From Bacteroidales bacterium (lineage in GTDB: Bacteria > Bacteroidota > Bacteroidia > Bacteroidales > F082): a DNA stretch of 64,000 nt. The DNA is taken from NCBI GenBank assembly GCA_024400455.1, contig JAKSMU010000004.1:124001-188000 (forward strand), given 5' to 3'. The position numbers were made by a program, and so were the translations under genes. This document shows positions 34,086 to 43,687 of the stretch, piece after piece (the stretch's first letter is position 1; every line of letters starts with the position of its first letter). The notes under the pieces are model-generated. The model worked only from the letters and a program-made list of their open reading frames with translations, did not search any database and was not told the DNA's origin.

Positions 34086-34574
34086 ATGAAGAAGTTATTC
34101 TTATCAATGGGTCTTGCATGCTTGTTCATGGTTGCATGCAACAACGCTCCTAAACAGGAAGTAGAAGCAATCGACACAACAGCTGTTGTTGTTGAAGAAG
34201 TCGTTGAAGAACATGTTTGCCCAATGGCTCAGCTGAAGGGCGAATTCGAAAACTGGGCTAACCTCGATGAAGAAGGCCAAAAGGGTCTCGTCGCTAAGGC
34301 TATCGAAGTGTTCGGTCAGGAAGAAGAATCATGCTGCAAACACGAAGGTGAAGAATGCGAAATGACTGAAGAACAGAAAGCTGAAATGGAAGCTGTGATG
34401 GCAAAACTTAACGATTGGAAAGCTCAATTCGCCAACATCGCTAACATGAGCCTCGAAGAACAGAAAGACCTCATCATGGCCCGTTTCGAAATGATGAAGC
34501 CTTGCTGCCAAAACGCTGCTGAAGAAGCCGTTGAAGCTGCTGCTGAAGTTATTGAAGAAGTTGTTGCCGAATAA
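34086..34574 (+). CDS. Acidic, cysteine-rich small lipoprotein of unknown function
   Basis: The 162-aa protein begins with a lipoprotein signal (MKKLFLSMGLACLFMVAC, lipidated Cys18). The mature part is strongly acidic, with Glu/Val-rich ends (VVVEEVVEEHVC and EEAVEAAAEVIEEVVAE). Outside the lipobox it holds Cys45, the cluster CCKHEGEEC (Cys83, Cys84, His86, Cys91) and Cys140-Cys141. This could bind a metal or form disulfides. I recognise no domain. It is monocistronic, with a clear promoter and terminator, and its start region is A-rich rather than Shine-Dalgarno-like. Confidence 0.8.
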   Translation: MKKLFLSMGLACLFMVACNNAPKQEVEAIDTTAVVVEEVVEEHVCPMAQLKGEFENWANLDEEGQKGLVAKAIEVFGQEEESCCKHEGEECEMTEEQKAEMEAVMAKLNDWKAQFANIANMSLEEQKDLIMARFEMMKPCCQNAAEEAVEAAAEVIEEVVAE

Positions 34575-34600
34575 TAGCAACATTTTTACAGATTAAGAGA

Positions 34601-34627
34601 AAGGCGACCATGAGGCCGCCTTTTTTT
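34601..34627 (+). terminator. Intrinsic terminator after the acidic lipoprotein gene
   Basis: AGGCGACC and GGCCGCCT (one mismatch) form a stem with a 4-nt loop, followed by seven Ts. Confidence 0.8.
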
Positions 34628-34661
34628 GTGTCTATTCTATTATTCCTTTTGAATAAATTCG

Positions 34662-34669
34662 TATTTTTG
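34662..34669 (+). promoter_or_regulatory. -7 promoter element (TATTTTTG) for ruvA-sprA
   Basis: TATTTTTG lies 25 nt upstream of the ruvA ATG. The 11-nt ruvA-sprA gap suggests that this promoter also serves sprA. Confidence 0.6.
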
Positions 34670-34694
34670 CCGTTTAAACGAATTTACACGGAAA

Positions 34695-35276
34695 ATGTAC
34701 GCCTTCATATCAGGTAAAGTAACGGAAAAGACTCCAGCCTATGTCGTGATTGACAATCATGGCATCGGCTATTTCATCAACATCACACTCAACACCTTCA
34801 CCGCCATCGGCGAAAAGGAAGAAGTCAGACTTTACACACACACGCAAATACTCGAAGACGCACACAATCTTTTTGGCTTTTTTTCACAAAAGGAGCGCGA
34901 CCTTTTCGAACTGCTCATTTCGGTTTCAGGTGTGGGTTGCAACACTGCACGGCTCATACTTTCATCACTCACAGTAAGCGAACTAAGCAATGCCATTGCC
35001 AGCGACGATGTAAAGACCATTCAAAGCGTGAAAGGCATTGGCGCAAAGACAGCCCAGCGCATCGTCATTGACCTGAAAGACAAGCTGAAGAAAATTGACA
35101 TACAACCCGAAATTTTCAGCGCACCAAACAATACAATCCGCACTGAAGCGTTATCAGCATTGACAATCTTAGGTTTCAATAAAGCCGCCATCGAAAAAGC
35201 TTTGGACAAAATTCTGAAGCAGCAACCCGATGCCAGCGTTGAAGCATTGATTAAAGAAGCCCTTAAAATATTGTAA
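34695..35276 (+). CDS. ruvA: Holliday junction branch migration protein RuvA
   Basis: The 193-aa protein has the three RuvA domains: an OB-fold (~1-63, MYAFISGKVTEKTPAYVVID), tandem helix-hairpin-helix motifs (~70-140, LLISVSGVGCNTARLIL and IQSVKGIGAKTAQRIVIDLKDKL) and the small C-terminal RuvB-interacting domain (~145-193, ALTILGFNKAAIEKAL). RuvA tetramers bind Holliday junctions and load RuvB. Length is normal. It lies 11 nt before sprA, an arrangement I recall as common in Bacteroidota. Confidence 0.95.
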   Translation: MYAFISGKVTEKTPAYVVIDNHGIGYFINITLNTFTAIGEKEEVRLYTHTQILEDAHNLFGFFSQKERDLFELLISVSGVGCNTARLILSSLTVSELSNAIASDDVKTIQSVKGIGAKTAQRIVIDLKDKLKKIDIQPEIFSAPNNTIRTEALSALTILGFNKAAIEKALDKILKQQPDASVEALIKEALKIL

Positions 35277-35287
35277 ATCATCATATA

Positions 35288-38200
35288 ATGAAATATATAA
35301 TGAAACGACATATTCTTCCGTTTTTAGCCGTTGCAATCTTCCTCATTTTAGGAAACGCCGCTGCTAAAGCAGAACAACACCAATACCAAAGCCCTTACAT
35401 GCTTGGTTTCTACGACGGCCCCGACTCTACAAATGTCATTTATCCTATTCCAACCTACGGAAGCCCAACCGAAAATCTCTTCAACAAATCCCCCTTCTAC
35501 CTCAGCGATCCAAGCAACATCACTGAAGAAATCATCTACGATCCCATAACCGGACAATATACCTTCAAACGCCGAATCGGAGATTTCTATTTCGACACCC
35601 CAACCACGATGACACAATCAGAATACCTTGATTATCAAAGCAAAAAAGGCATTTTGGATTATTGGAAAGAACGCCGCAGTCAAAATGCGAGATCAACGAC
35701 CAACGGCACTTCTATCATACCCCCGCTTTATGTCGGCGGCAAAGCATTCGAAACCATTTTCGGCAGCAACACCGTTGACATCCGGCCCCAAGGTTCAGTC
35801 GACCTCACCTTTGGCATCAAGCACAATTACCGTGCCGACCCCTCCAAGAGCAAGCGCTTGCAACACACCACCAACTTTGATTTCGACCAACAGATTCAGC
35901 TGAATGTGATGGCAAAAATCGGTGACAAGATCAACTTCAACATCAACAAAAACACCAAAGCCACCTTCAACTTCCAAGACAAGCTCGATTTAAAATACGA
36001 GGGAAAAGAAGACGAAATCATCCAATTGCTCGAAGCCGGTAATGTCAGTTTTCCGCTGAACAGCACTTTAATCACTGGTACGCAGCAGCTTTTCGGCATC
36101 AAGTCAAAGTTAAAATTCGGCAACACCACCATTTCATCCATCGTTTCTTATCAGGAAAGCGAATCGCAAAACATCACCGTGCAAGGCGGCGCCCAAACCA
36201 ATGAATTCGAGTTCAGCGGCCTTGACTACGAAGAAAACCGGCACTTCTTCCTCAGCCAGTATTTCAGGGACCATTACGAAGAAGCCCTTTCGACCTTGCC
36301 GACGGTAACCTCAAGCGTCAACATCACCAAAGTTGAAGTCTGGATTACAAACACCAACACATCAACCCAAGACACCCGTAACATCCTCGCCCTTACCGAC
36401 CTTGGCGAAGGCAAACGCGAATGGATTTACAATAACGAACTGTCACCCGCAAACACTGCGACCATTTTCCCGCGCAATGCTGCAAACAACCTGCTGACAC
36501 GCATGGACACGCTCCAGATCCGCAACATCAGCTCTGTCACCAACTACATGTCGAACGACCCGTTGCGTATCGGAAGGTCTGGTTATATGATTGCCGGCCG
36601 CGACTTTGAAAAAATAGAAAACGCACGCCGACTCAGTTCAACGGAATACACCTTAAACTCGCAATTAGGTTTCATCTCATTGAACATCAATCTGAATTCA
36701 AACCAAACGCTTGCAGTCGCCTACCAATACACAATTGTGGGACAAGACGGCGTATTCCAAGTCGGTGAATTCTCCGACCAAGGCATCACTACACCGAAAG
36801 TCCTGGTGGCAAAACTCTTGAGAGGCACAACCGTCAACACAAAGATGCCTATCTGGAACCTGATGATGAAAAACGTCTACAACATGAGGGCTTTCCAAGT
36901 AGGTCAGAATGACTTCATGCTGAACATTTTCTACAACGGCAACAACAGCAGCACCCCGATGGGTTACTTCACAGAAGGACCTGACAATGTCAAATACACC
37001 CCTCTGCTTCACCTCTTCGGAGTCGATAACCTGTCCACCCAAAACAATCCTGTTCCCGGTGGTGATGGCGTGTTCGACTTTATTGACCGCGCTGCAACCC
37101 AAGGTGGTACAATCAATTCGTCCAATGGTAGAATCTACTTCCCTGTCTTGGAACCATTTGGAAGCCATATCAGAAACAAGATTTTCCCAAACAATCCTGA
37201 CTTAGCAAACAAATACGCTTTCGACTCGTTGTATACAACCACAAAGACAACGGCAGAACAATACTCCGAAAAGAACAAATTCACCATCAGCGGTTACTAT
37301 TCCTCACAATCGGGCAGCGAAATCAGCCTGAATGCCATGAATGTCGCCCAAGGTTCCGTGAATGTAACAGCAGGAGGCGTTCAACTCGTTGAAAATGTAG
37401 ACTATACCGTTGACTACACCTTAGGTCGTGTTACAATCATCAACGAAGGCATTCTGAATTCTGGCACTCCTATCAATATTTCCATGGAATCAAATTCCGG
37501 ATTCAGCGCCTTAAGGAAGACCTTCCTTGGCACCCGAGTCGAGCACGAATTCAGTCAGGATTTCCGCATTGGAGGAACCATTCTCTATTTAGGGGAAAAG
37601 TCATACACACAAAAAATCAACTATGGTGACGAAGCCATCGCCAACACGATTTACGGCGGCGACATCAGCTACCACACCGACGCCCGCTGGCTTACGAGTT
37701 TCATCAACTGGTTGCCCGGCATCAGCACCAAAGCGCCGTCACGCATCAATTTTGATGGCGAATTTGCAAGATTCATCCCTGGCCTTTCAAAATCAGCAAG
37801 TGAAAAAGGCACATCCTACATCGATGACTTTGAAGGCGCCAAATCCACAATCGATTTGAGGTTGCCTATGGCATGGAAACTTGCCAGCACACCTCAAAAC
37901 CAAAACGACCTATTCCCCGAAGCAGCCGGCGGAACGGGCCTCGCTTACGGCAAGAACCGCGCAAAACTGGCATGGTACACCATCGACAATTCGGTGTTCT
38001 ATAACACAAACAACACTTATCGTCCAAGCAACATCGACCAAAACGAACTTTCAAAGAACGCTGTCCGTCAAGTGCTTGAAACCGAAATCTTCCCTACTAA
38101 AGACATTGAAACCGGCACTCCAACCAATGTGTCGGTACTCAACCTTGCCTATTACCCGGAAGAGCGCGGACCTTACAACTATGATGTTGACGCAACACAA

Positions 38201-41200
38201 TATTCATCAGGCATCAACGCCGACGGTAGCTTGAATAATCCAGCAAGCAGATGGGGCGGTATCATGCGCCGCATGGAATCGACAGACTTTGAGGCGACCA
38301 ACATTGAGTACATCGAATTCTGGCTGATGGACCCATTTGCTGACGAAGAATACCAAAACAACCCTGGTAAACTTTACATCAACTTAGGTGACATTTCAGA
38401 AGACATCTTGCGCGATGGACGCAAATTCTACGAAAACGGACTGCCGATTTCAGAGAATGTTGAAAATGTCGACACCACGATTTGGGGACGCGTCCCAACC
38501 ATGCAAGACCTCGTCGGGACCTTCAACAATGAATCAGATGCCCGTCAGTATCAAGATGTTGGTTACGATGGCTTGAAAGATAGCGATGAAAAAACATTTT
38601 TCGAAGACACCTACCTCAACATCATCAGAAGCCGTTTCGGTGAAGGTTCAGAGGCATATGCGAAAGCCGACAATGACCCTTCGGGCGACAACTTCCATTT
38701 CTACCGTTCCTCAGAATGGGACCGCGCTGACGAAGTTGAACACCGTAGCATTTTGGAACGCTACAGAAATTTCAACGGACCCGATGGCAACTCGCCTTCC
38801 GACATCCAGCGCACAGAAAGCTACACCACAAGCAGCACCACGCTGCCTGATGCCGAAGACATCAACGACGATAACACCTTGAGCGAATCGGAACGCTACT
38901 ACCAATATGTCATTGACCTTGACCCAGCCAAGATGCAAGATCCTGGTCAAAACCACATTTCCGACATCTTTGAAGCCACCAACATCGCGTTGCCAAATGG
39001 CGAAATCGGTTCAGTGAAATGGTATCAGTTCCGAATTCCTATCAAACAGCCCGATAAAGTCATTGGCCGCATTGATGACTATTCATCAATCCGTTTCATG
39101 AGAATGTTTGTCCGCGAATTCCAACGCCCAATCGTATTGCGTTTCGCTACACTCGATTTGGTCAGAGGCGAATGGAGGTCATACTCCCACAACATTCAGG
39201 CTCCGGGAGAATATCAGCCGAATGATATCGCAAACGAAACCACATTCGACATTTCTGCCGTCAACCTTGATGAAAACAGCCGTCGTGACCCTATTCCATA
39301 CGTCATCCCGCCAGGAATTCAACAGGAACAAGTCATCGGAACAACAGCTATCACAAGAATCAACGAGCAGTCAATGCAAATTACCGTCAACAACCTTGTT
39401 GATGGTGACGGACGCGCTATTTATAAGACAACGGATTTCGACTTCCGCCAATACAAATACCTGAAGATGTTCATCCATGCTGAATCAGCAGGCGAAACAT
39501 CCAATGAACTGGAAGACCAAGACATCACGGTATTCTTGCGATTGGGAAGCGACTTCACCGAAAACTATTATGAATACGAAGTGCCGGTGAAAGTGACCCC
39601 ATGGGGAACATCGTATACCAACAAGGAAGGCATCTGGCCCGAAATCAACAACATGGACATCAGGCTGGAGGACTTGGTTCAAGTGAAATCCAACCGTAAC
39701 GCCGCAATGAATCAGCCTGGCAGCGATGTGAAACTGAACTACATCTATTCTGAAAAAATGAAGAAAGGTTCCGAAGACGGCAAGGACTATTATCACACCA
39801 TAAAAGTCATCGGTAATCCAAGCATCAGCGATGTAAAAGCCATGATGATAGGCGTGCGCAACCCGAAAAAGCAAAACGCCGAGAGTAGCGACGACGGTCT
39901 GGAAAAGAGCGCAATCGTCTGGGTTAACGAGCTGCGACTCACTGAGCTCAGCAGCAATGGTGGTGTTGCAGGCACCGGGCGCTTGGAAGCCACTCTCGCC
40001 GATTTAGGTAGAGTCACCCTTAGCGGTTCGTACAGTTCGGCTGGTTTTGGCGCAATCGACAGTGACATTACAAGCAACGAATTCATGGCAAACTCAACAT
40101 TTGCCGTTTCAACAGACCTCGAATTGGGGAAATTCCTTGAAAACACAGGCCTCAAAATCCCGATGCACATCGATTATGGCGAGACTAACATCACTCCAAA
40201 ATACAACCCATACGACCCTGACATCAAAATGGAGGACGCTCTCGCAGCACTAAACACGCCTGAAGAACAGAACGCTTTAACCTCAACCATCCACGACTTC
40301 ACGAAATACAAGAACATCAATTTCATGAATGTCAGGAAAGAGCGTGTCCAAAAGAGAAACAAAAAAGGCGATAACGAAGAGCCTGTGAACGAAAAGACAA
40401 ACGGCCGGGATCCTAACCGAGCCATGGCCGGCAGACAAAGAAACATGCCTAAGATTCACATCTACGACATAGAAAACTTCAACCTGTCATTCTCCTACAA
40501 TGAGACATATCAGGAAAACCCTGACATACAGTACTCTTCCGTAAAAAGCTATCGTGGCGGATTGGGATACAACTATTCCGGAAGCCCAAAGAATGTCACA
40601 CCTTTTGCAAAAGCCAAGTGGGCATCGAAACCCGCCATGCAGATTGTCAAAGACATCAACTTCTATTATCTGCCAAAGAGCATTACCTTCAACACGGAAA
40701 TGTATCGCTATTATTCCGAAAGTCAGCTCCGTAACAAAACCGGTGGCGACATCATCCTGAATCCAACCGTTTCAAAACAATGGGATTGGGACCGCAACTA
40801 CCAAATCAGATACGACTTAACCAAAGCCTTGACTTTCGAATATTCCGCACAGGCACAGGCATACATTTACGAACCTGCTGGCAAACTCGACAAGGAATCG
40901 GCCGACTGGAGTTACCAACGCGATACCATAAACAATGAATTGAGAAAACTTGGTTCCATGTCGCGTTACCAACAGAGTATTTCTGCAAGTTACACATTGC
41001 CAATCAACAAGATACCGATTTTCAATTGGATTAATGCCAATGCTAACTATCAAGGCACATACTTCTGGACAGCATCAGCACAATCCATTCAAGACAGATT
41101 GGGTAACACCATTGAGAACACAAACAACATTTCAGCAAATGCAAACCTCGACTTTACAAAGCTTTACAACAAGGTGCCTTATCTGAAACAACTTGGTTCC

Positions 41201-42739
41201 ACTAAAAGAAACAATAATAACAACGGTAAAAACGGAGGCAAGCAAGGCAAAGGTAAAGAAAAAGAAGAGGAAGAGCAACAAGTGTCAGATTCAACTAAGA
41301 CTAGCAAGACGACTAAAGTCAACATTGGCAAAGTCATCGGCGACAATGCACTACGCATCCTGACACTCGTCAAGAAAGTGTCCGGCACCTATTCCCAAAC
41401 CAATGGACAATCACTGCCGGGATTCATGCCCGAAGCCCAATGGGTCGGCATGGACAACCAACGGATGTGGGCCCCTGGCTTAGGATTTGCCGTTGGCAGT
41501 CAAAAAGAAATATTCCAGACTGCCGTTGATAACGGCTGGCTTACAACTGATTCTATCTTAAGCAGTCCATACACAAGGAGGAACACCGAAACGATTAACT
41601 ACCGTGTCAATACCGAACCACTGCAAGGTCTCAAGATTGATTTCACCGGCAACCGCACCTATGGCGAGAACTACCAGCACTATTTCCGTGCCAATGCATT
41701 CAAGCAATTCGAAACCTTTACGCCTACCTACGGAGGCAATTTCAACATGACTTACTTCATGATGAGGACCTCATTCGTCAGCGAATACAACGACAGTCTG
41801 GCAGGTTCGCCGTTGTTTGACAAACTTCTGAGCAACAGAAAGATCATCGCCGAGCGTATTGCAACAGGCAACGAACAATGGATGCTGCAAGTCAACAACT
41901 ATGTTTACGATACCGTTGCAGGCGACTACTTCCCACAAGGCTACAACGCAGGCGCAATGGAAGTGCTGATGTATTCGTTCATCTCAGCCTACACGGGCAA
42001 AGATGCAAAGACAATGAAACTGAATCCATTCCCAGCCATTCCGCTTCCAAACTGGAACTTAACCTACAATGGCTTGACCAATATCCCTGCCATTGGCAAA
42101 CTGTTCAAGACCGTCAACATCACACATTCCTACAAGTCGAATTACGCCATCAGTTCATGGGCTTCCAATGTCTACTACGATGAAAACAACACCATCCAGA
42201 CATTTGAGAACTCAAGCAACATCATTCCAAAATACGACATTCAGCAAATGGTTGTCAATGAACAATACCAGCCACTCATTGGCGTTGACCTTGGCTTGCA
42301 GAACTCGATGACAGTCAACCTGCAATTCAAGAAATCGCGCAACATGACATTGAGTTTCACCAACAACCAGCTCACTGAAGTTAACGGAAGAGAAATTGTC
42401 ATCGGAACCGGTTATCGCATTAAGAACCTGTCATTTACAGTAACGGCTCTCAATGGCGACGGCAAAGGTAAAACCGTTAAGAACGACCTTGTGCTGAAAC
42501 TTGACCTCGGTTTCAAGAGAGACAAGACCATCTTAAGACGCATCGACGAAAACAACAATCAGGTTTCAGCCGGTCAAAACAAGATCAACATCTACCTTAC
42601 CGCCGATTACACTTTCAGCCAGCGCTTGAGCGGACAGTTCTTTATCAAGCACGACATGAGCAATCCGTTTGTCTCCAACACTTTCAAAACCACACAGACT
42701 TTCGGAGGCATTTCACTCAGATTCAACCTCGCACAATAA
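35288..42739 (+). CDS. sprA: T9SS outer-membrane translocon protein SprA (Sov)
   Basis: At 2483 aa this is the largest gene in the window and of the expected size for SprA, the 36-strand outer-membrane channel of the type IX secretion system. It has a signal peptide (MKRHILPFLAVAIFLILGN), and SprA landmarks are present: VDLTFGIKHN near residue 172, KIGDKINFNINKNTKATF, the RGT and GRSGYMIAGRDFEK regions, YIDDFEGAKSTIDLR near residue 840, and a C-terminal barrel strand. A second in-frame ATG at 35300 gives a tighter signal peptide and may be the real start. A Lys/Glu/Asn-rich low-complexity loop (about residues 1975-2010) is unusual. It exports the T9SS cargo proteins seen elsewhere in the window. 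gcvH follows after 78 nt. Confidence 0.95.
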   Translation: MKYIMKRHILPFLAVAIFLILGNAAAKAEQHQYQSPYMLGFYDGPDSTNVIYPIPTYGSPTENLFNKSPFYLSDPSNITEEIIYDPITGQYTFKRRIGDFYFDTPTTMTQSEYLDYQSKKGILDYWKERRSQNARSTTNGTSIIPPLYVGGKAFETIFGSNTVDIRPQGSVDLTFGIKHNYRADPSKSKRLQHTTNFDFDQQIQLNVMAKIGDKINFNINKNTKATFNFQDKLDLKYEGKEDEIIQLLEAGNVSFPLNSTLITGTQQLFGIKSKLKFGNTTISSIVSYQESESQNITVQGGAQTNEFEFSGLDYEENRHFFLSQYFRDHYEEALSTLPTVTSSVNITKVEVWITNTNTSTQDTRNILALTDLGEGKREWIYNNELSPANTATIFPRNAANNLLTRMDTLQIRNISSVTNYMSNDPLRIGRSGYMIAGRDFEKIENARRLSSTEYTLNSQLGFISLNINLNSNQTLAVAYQYTIVGQDGVFQVGEFSDQGITTPKVLVAKLLRGTTVNTKMPIWNLMMKNVYNMRAFQVGQNDFMLNIFYNGNNSSTPMGYFTEGPDNVKYTPLLHLFGVDNLSTQNNPVPGGDGVFDFIDRAATQGGTINSSNGRIYFPVLEPFGSHIRNKIFPNNPDLANKYAFDSLYTTTKTTAEQYSEKNKFTISGYYSSQSGSEISLNAMNVAQGSVNVTAGGVQLVENVDYTVDYTLGRVTIINEGILNSGTPINISMESNSGFSALRKTFLGTRVEHEFSQDFRIGGTILYLGEKSYTQKINYGDEAIANTIYGGDISYHTDARWLTSFINWLPGISTKAPSRINFDGEFARFIPGLSKSASEKGTSYIDDFEGAKSTIDLRLPMAWKLASTPQNQNDLFPEAAGGTGLAYGKNRAKLAWYTIDNSVFYNTNNTYRPSNIDQNELSKNAVRQVLETEIFPTKDIETGTPTNVSVLNLAYYPEERGPYNYDVDATQYSSGINADGSLNNPASRWGGIMRRMESTDFEATNIEYIEFWLMDPFADEEYQNNPGKLYINLGDISEDILRDGRKFYENGLPISENVENVDTTIWGRVPTMQDLVGTFNNESDARQYQDVGYDGLKDSDEKTFFEDTYLNIIRSRFGEGSEAYAKADNDPSGDNFHFYRSSEWDRADEVEHRSILERYRNFNGPDGNSPSDIQRTESYTTSSTTLPDAEDINDDNTLSESERYYQYVIDLDPAKMQDPGQNHISDIFEATNIALPNGEIGSVKWYQFRIPIKQPDKVIGRIDDYSSIRFMRMFVREFQRPIVLRFATLDLVRGEWRSYSHNIQAPGEYQPNDIANETTFDISAVNLDENSRRDPIPYVIPPGIQQEQVIGTTAITRINEQSMQITVNNLVDGDGRAIYKTTDFDFRQYKYLKMFIHAESAGETSNELEDQDITVFLRLGSDFTENYYEYEVPVKVTPWGTSYTNKEGIWPEINNMDIRLEDLVQVKSNRNAAMNQPGSDVKLNYIYSEKMKKGSEDGKDYYHTIKVIGNPSISDVKAMMIGVRNPKKQNAESSDDGLEKSAIVWVNELRLTELSSNGGVAGTGRLEATLADLGRVTLSGSYSSAGFGAIDSDITSNEFMANSTFAVSTDLELGKFLENTGLKIPMHIDYGETNITPKYNPYDPDIKMEDALAALNTPEEQNALTSTIHDFTKYKNINFMNVRKERVQKRNKKGDNEEPVNEKTNGRDPNRAMAGRQRNMPKIHIYDIENFNLSFSYNETYQENPDIQYSSVKSYRGGLGYNYSGSPKNVTPFAKAKWASKPAMQIVKDINFYYLPKSITFNTEMYRYYSESQLRNKTGGDIILNPTVSKQWDWDRNYQIRYDLTKALTFEYSAQAQAYIYEPAGKLDKESADWSYQRDTINNELRKLGSMSRYQQSISASYTLPINKIPIFNWINANANYQGTYFWTASAQSIQDRLGNTIENTNNISANANLDFTKLYNKVPYLKQLGSTKRNNNNNGKNGGKQGKGKEKEEEEQQVSDSTKTSKTTKVNIGKVIGDNALRILTLVKKVSGTYSQTNGQSLPGFMPEAQWVGMDNQRMWAPGLGFAVGSQKEIFQTAVDNGWLTTDSILSSPYTRRNTETINYRVNTEPLQGLKIDFTGNRTYGENYQHYFRANAFKQFETFTPTYGGNFNMTYFMMRTSFVSEYNDSLAGSPLFDKLLSNRKIIAERIATGNEQWMLQVNNYVYDTVAGDYFPQGYNAGAMEVLMYSFISAYTGKDAKTMKLNPFPAIPLPNWNLTYNGLTNIPAIGKLFKTVNITHSYKSNYAISSWASNVYYDENNTIQTFENSSNIIPKYDIQQMVVNEQYQPLIGVDLGLQNSMTVNLQFKKSRNMTLSFTNNQLTEVNGREIVIGTGYRIKNLSFTVTALNGDGKGKTVKNDLVLKLDLGFKRDKTILRRIDENNNQVSAGQNKINIYLTADYTFSQRLSGQFFIKHDMSNPFVSNTFKTTQTFGGISLRFNLAQ

Positions 42740-42776
42740 TTTTGTGATAAATTGCTGATGATGATTTAAAAATATG

Positions 42777-42784
42777 TATTTTCG
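42777..42784 (+). promoter_or_regulatory. -7 promoter element (TATTTTCG) for gcvH
   Basis: TATTTTCG lies 33 nt upstream of the gcvH ATG, with a TTG 22 nt further upstream. Confidence 0.55.
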
Positions 42785-42817
42785 CAGCCAGAACATTAAC
42801 ACTAACAAATAATAAAA

Positions 42818-43207
42818 ATGAACATTCCAGCAAACTTAAAGTACACAAACGATGACGAATGGATTCGTCTCGAAGGAGAATTCGCTTATGTAGGCATCAC
42901 CGATTACGCTCAACACGAACTCGGCGACATCACTTTCGTTGATGTTGACCCAGATATCGTTGGCGACAACCTCGATGCAGAAGAAGAATTCGGCGCTATC
43001 GAAGCCGTTAAGACAACAGCTGAACTGCTGATGCCAGTCGGTGGCGAAATCGTCGAAGTCAACGAAGCCATCCTCGATGAAGAAAATGCCAACCTCGTCA
43101 ACAGCGATCCTTATGGCGCAGCATGGATCATCAAGATTAAGGTGAACGACGTCGCCGAACTCGACAGTCTCCTTGATGCCGCTGCTTACGAAGCTAAGAT
43201 CGGATAA
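42818..43207 (+). CDS. gcvH: Glycine cleavage system H protein
   Basis: The 129-aa lipoyl-domain protein shuttles the methylamine group between the P, T and L proteins of glycine cleavage. It shows the conserved YTNDDEWIRLEG and GITDYAQHELGDITFVDV segments, and the lipoylated lysine in IEAVKTTAELL (Lys65). Length is standard. No other gcv gene is in the window, and the gene sits downstream of sprA instead, an arrangement I recall from other Bacteroidota. It has its own promoter element. Confidence 0.95.
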   Translation: MNIPANLKYTNDDEWIRLEGEFAYVGITDYAQHELGDITFVDVDPDIVGDNLDAEEEFGAIEAVKTTAELLMPVGGEIVEVNEAILDEENANLVNSDPYGAAWIIKIKVNDVAELDSLLDAAAYEAKIG

Positions 43208-43616
43208 TTCTCCCATCTTGGAAAAGCTGACAAGAAATATCTACCCGGGACTCCTATGCGGAATCGTAATCTTGATTCTGACAGGGCTTCCGGGTTCTTG
43301 TTTTCCACATGTCAAGCCCGCAATTGGTTTGGACAAGGTGGCTCATATCGGCATGTATGCCGCTTTTGCTTTCCTCTCTGTTTGGGGCTATCGACAGCAA
43401 TTTACGCAAAAGAATAAAAAAGGAAAACAGAAAGCGCTTTTGCTTACCTTTTTCATCAGCATTTGTTACGGCGCATTGACCGAAATCATGCAGGAAACAA
43501 TATGCTATCAGCGCACTGGAAGCGTGTATGATTTCATTGCAGATGTCATCGGAAGCATGCTCGGAATAGCATTTTTCGCTTTTTTGAACAAAAAGAAAAA
43601 TAAATATGCTTGTTGA
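43176..43616 (+). CDS. VanZ-like membrane protein
   Basis: The protein has four predicted transmembrane helices. The VanZ-like pattern is visible: LDKVAHIGMYAAFAFLSVWG, then YGALTEIMQE and SVYDFIADVIGSMLGI. Family members are small integral membrane proteins of unclear function, one of which is linked to teicoplanin resistance. The start is uncertain: this ATG overlaps gcvH by 32 nt, whereas a TTG at 43218 (LEKLTRNIYPG) would begin 11 nt after gcvH and place the first helix at the N-terminus. Either way it is translationally close to gcvH and likely co-transcribed. Confidence 0.75.
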   Translation: MPLLTKLRSDNSPILEKLTRNIYPGLLCGIVILILTGLPGSCFPHVKPAIGLDKVAHIGMYAAFAFLSVWGYRQQFTQKNKKGKQKALLLTFFISICYGALTEIMQETICYQRTGSVYDFIADVIGSMLGIAFFAFLNKKKNKYAC

Positions 43617-43640
43617 CGCGTTTTGTAAATAAATAATTAC

Positions 43641-43648
43641 TACTTTCG
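43641..43648 (+). promoter_or_regulatory. -7 promoter element (TACTTTCG) for the tonB gene
   Basis: TACTTTCG lies 39 nt upstream of the TonB-family ATG. Confidence 0.55.
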
Positions 43649-43687
43649 CAACGCAAAAAGTAGCATAAATTTAAAAGACATATAACT

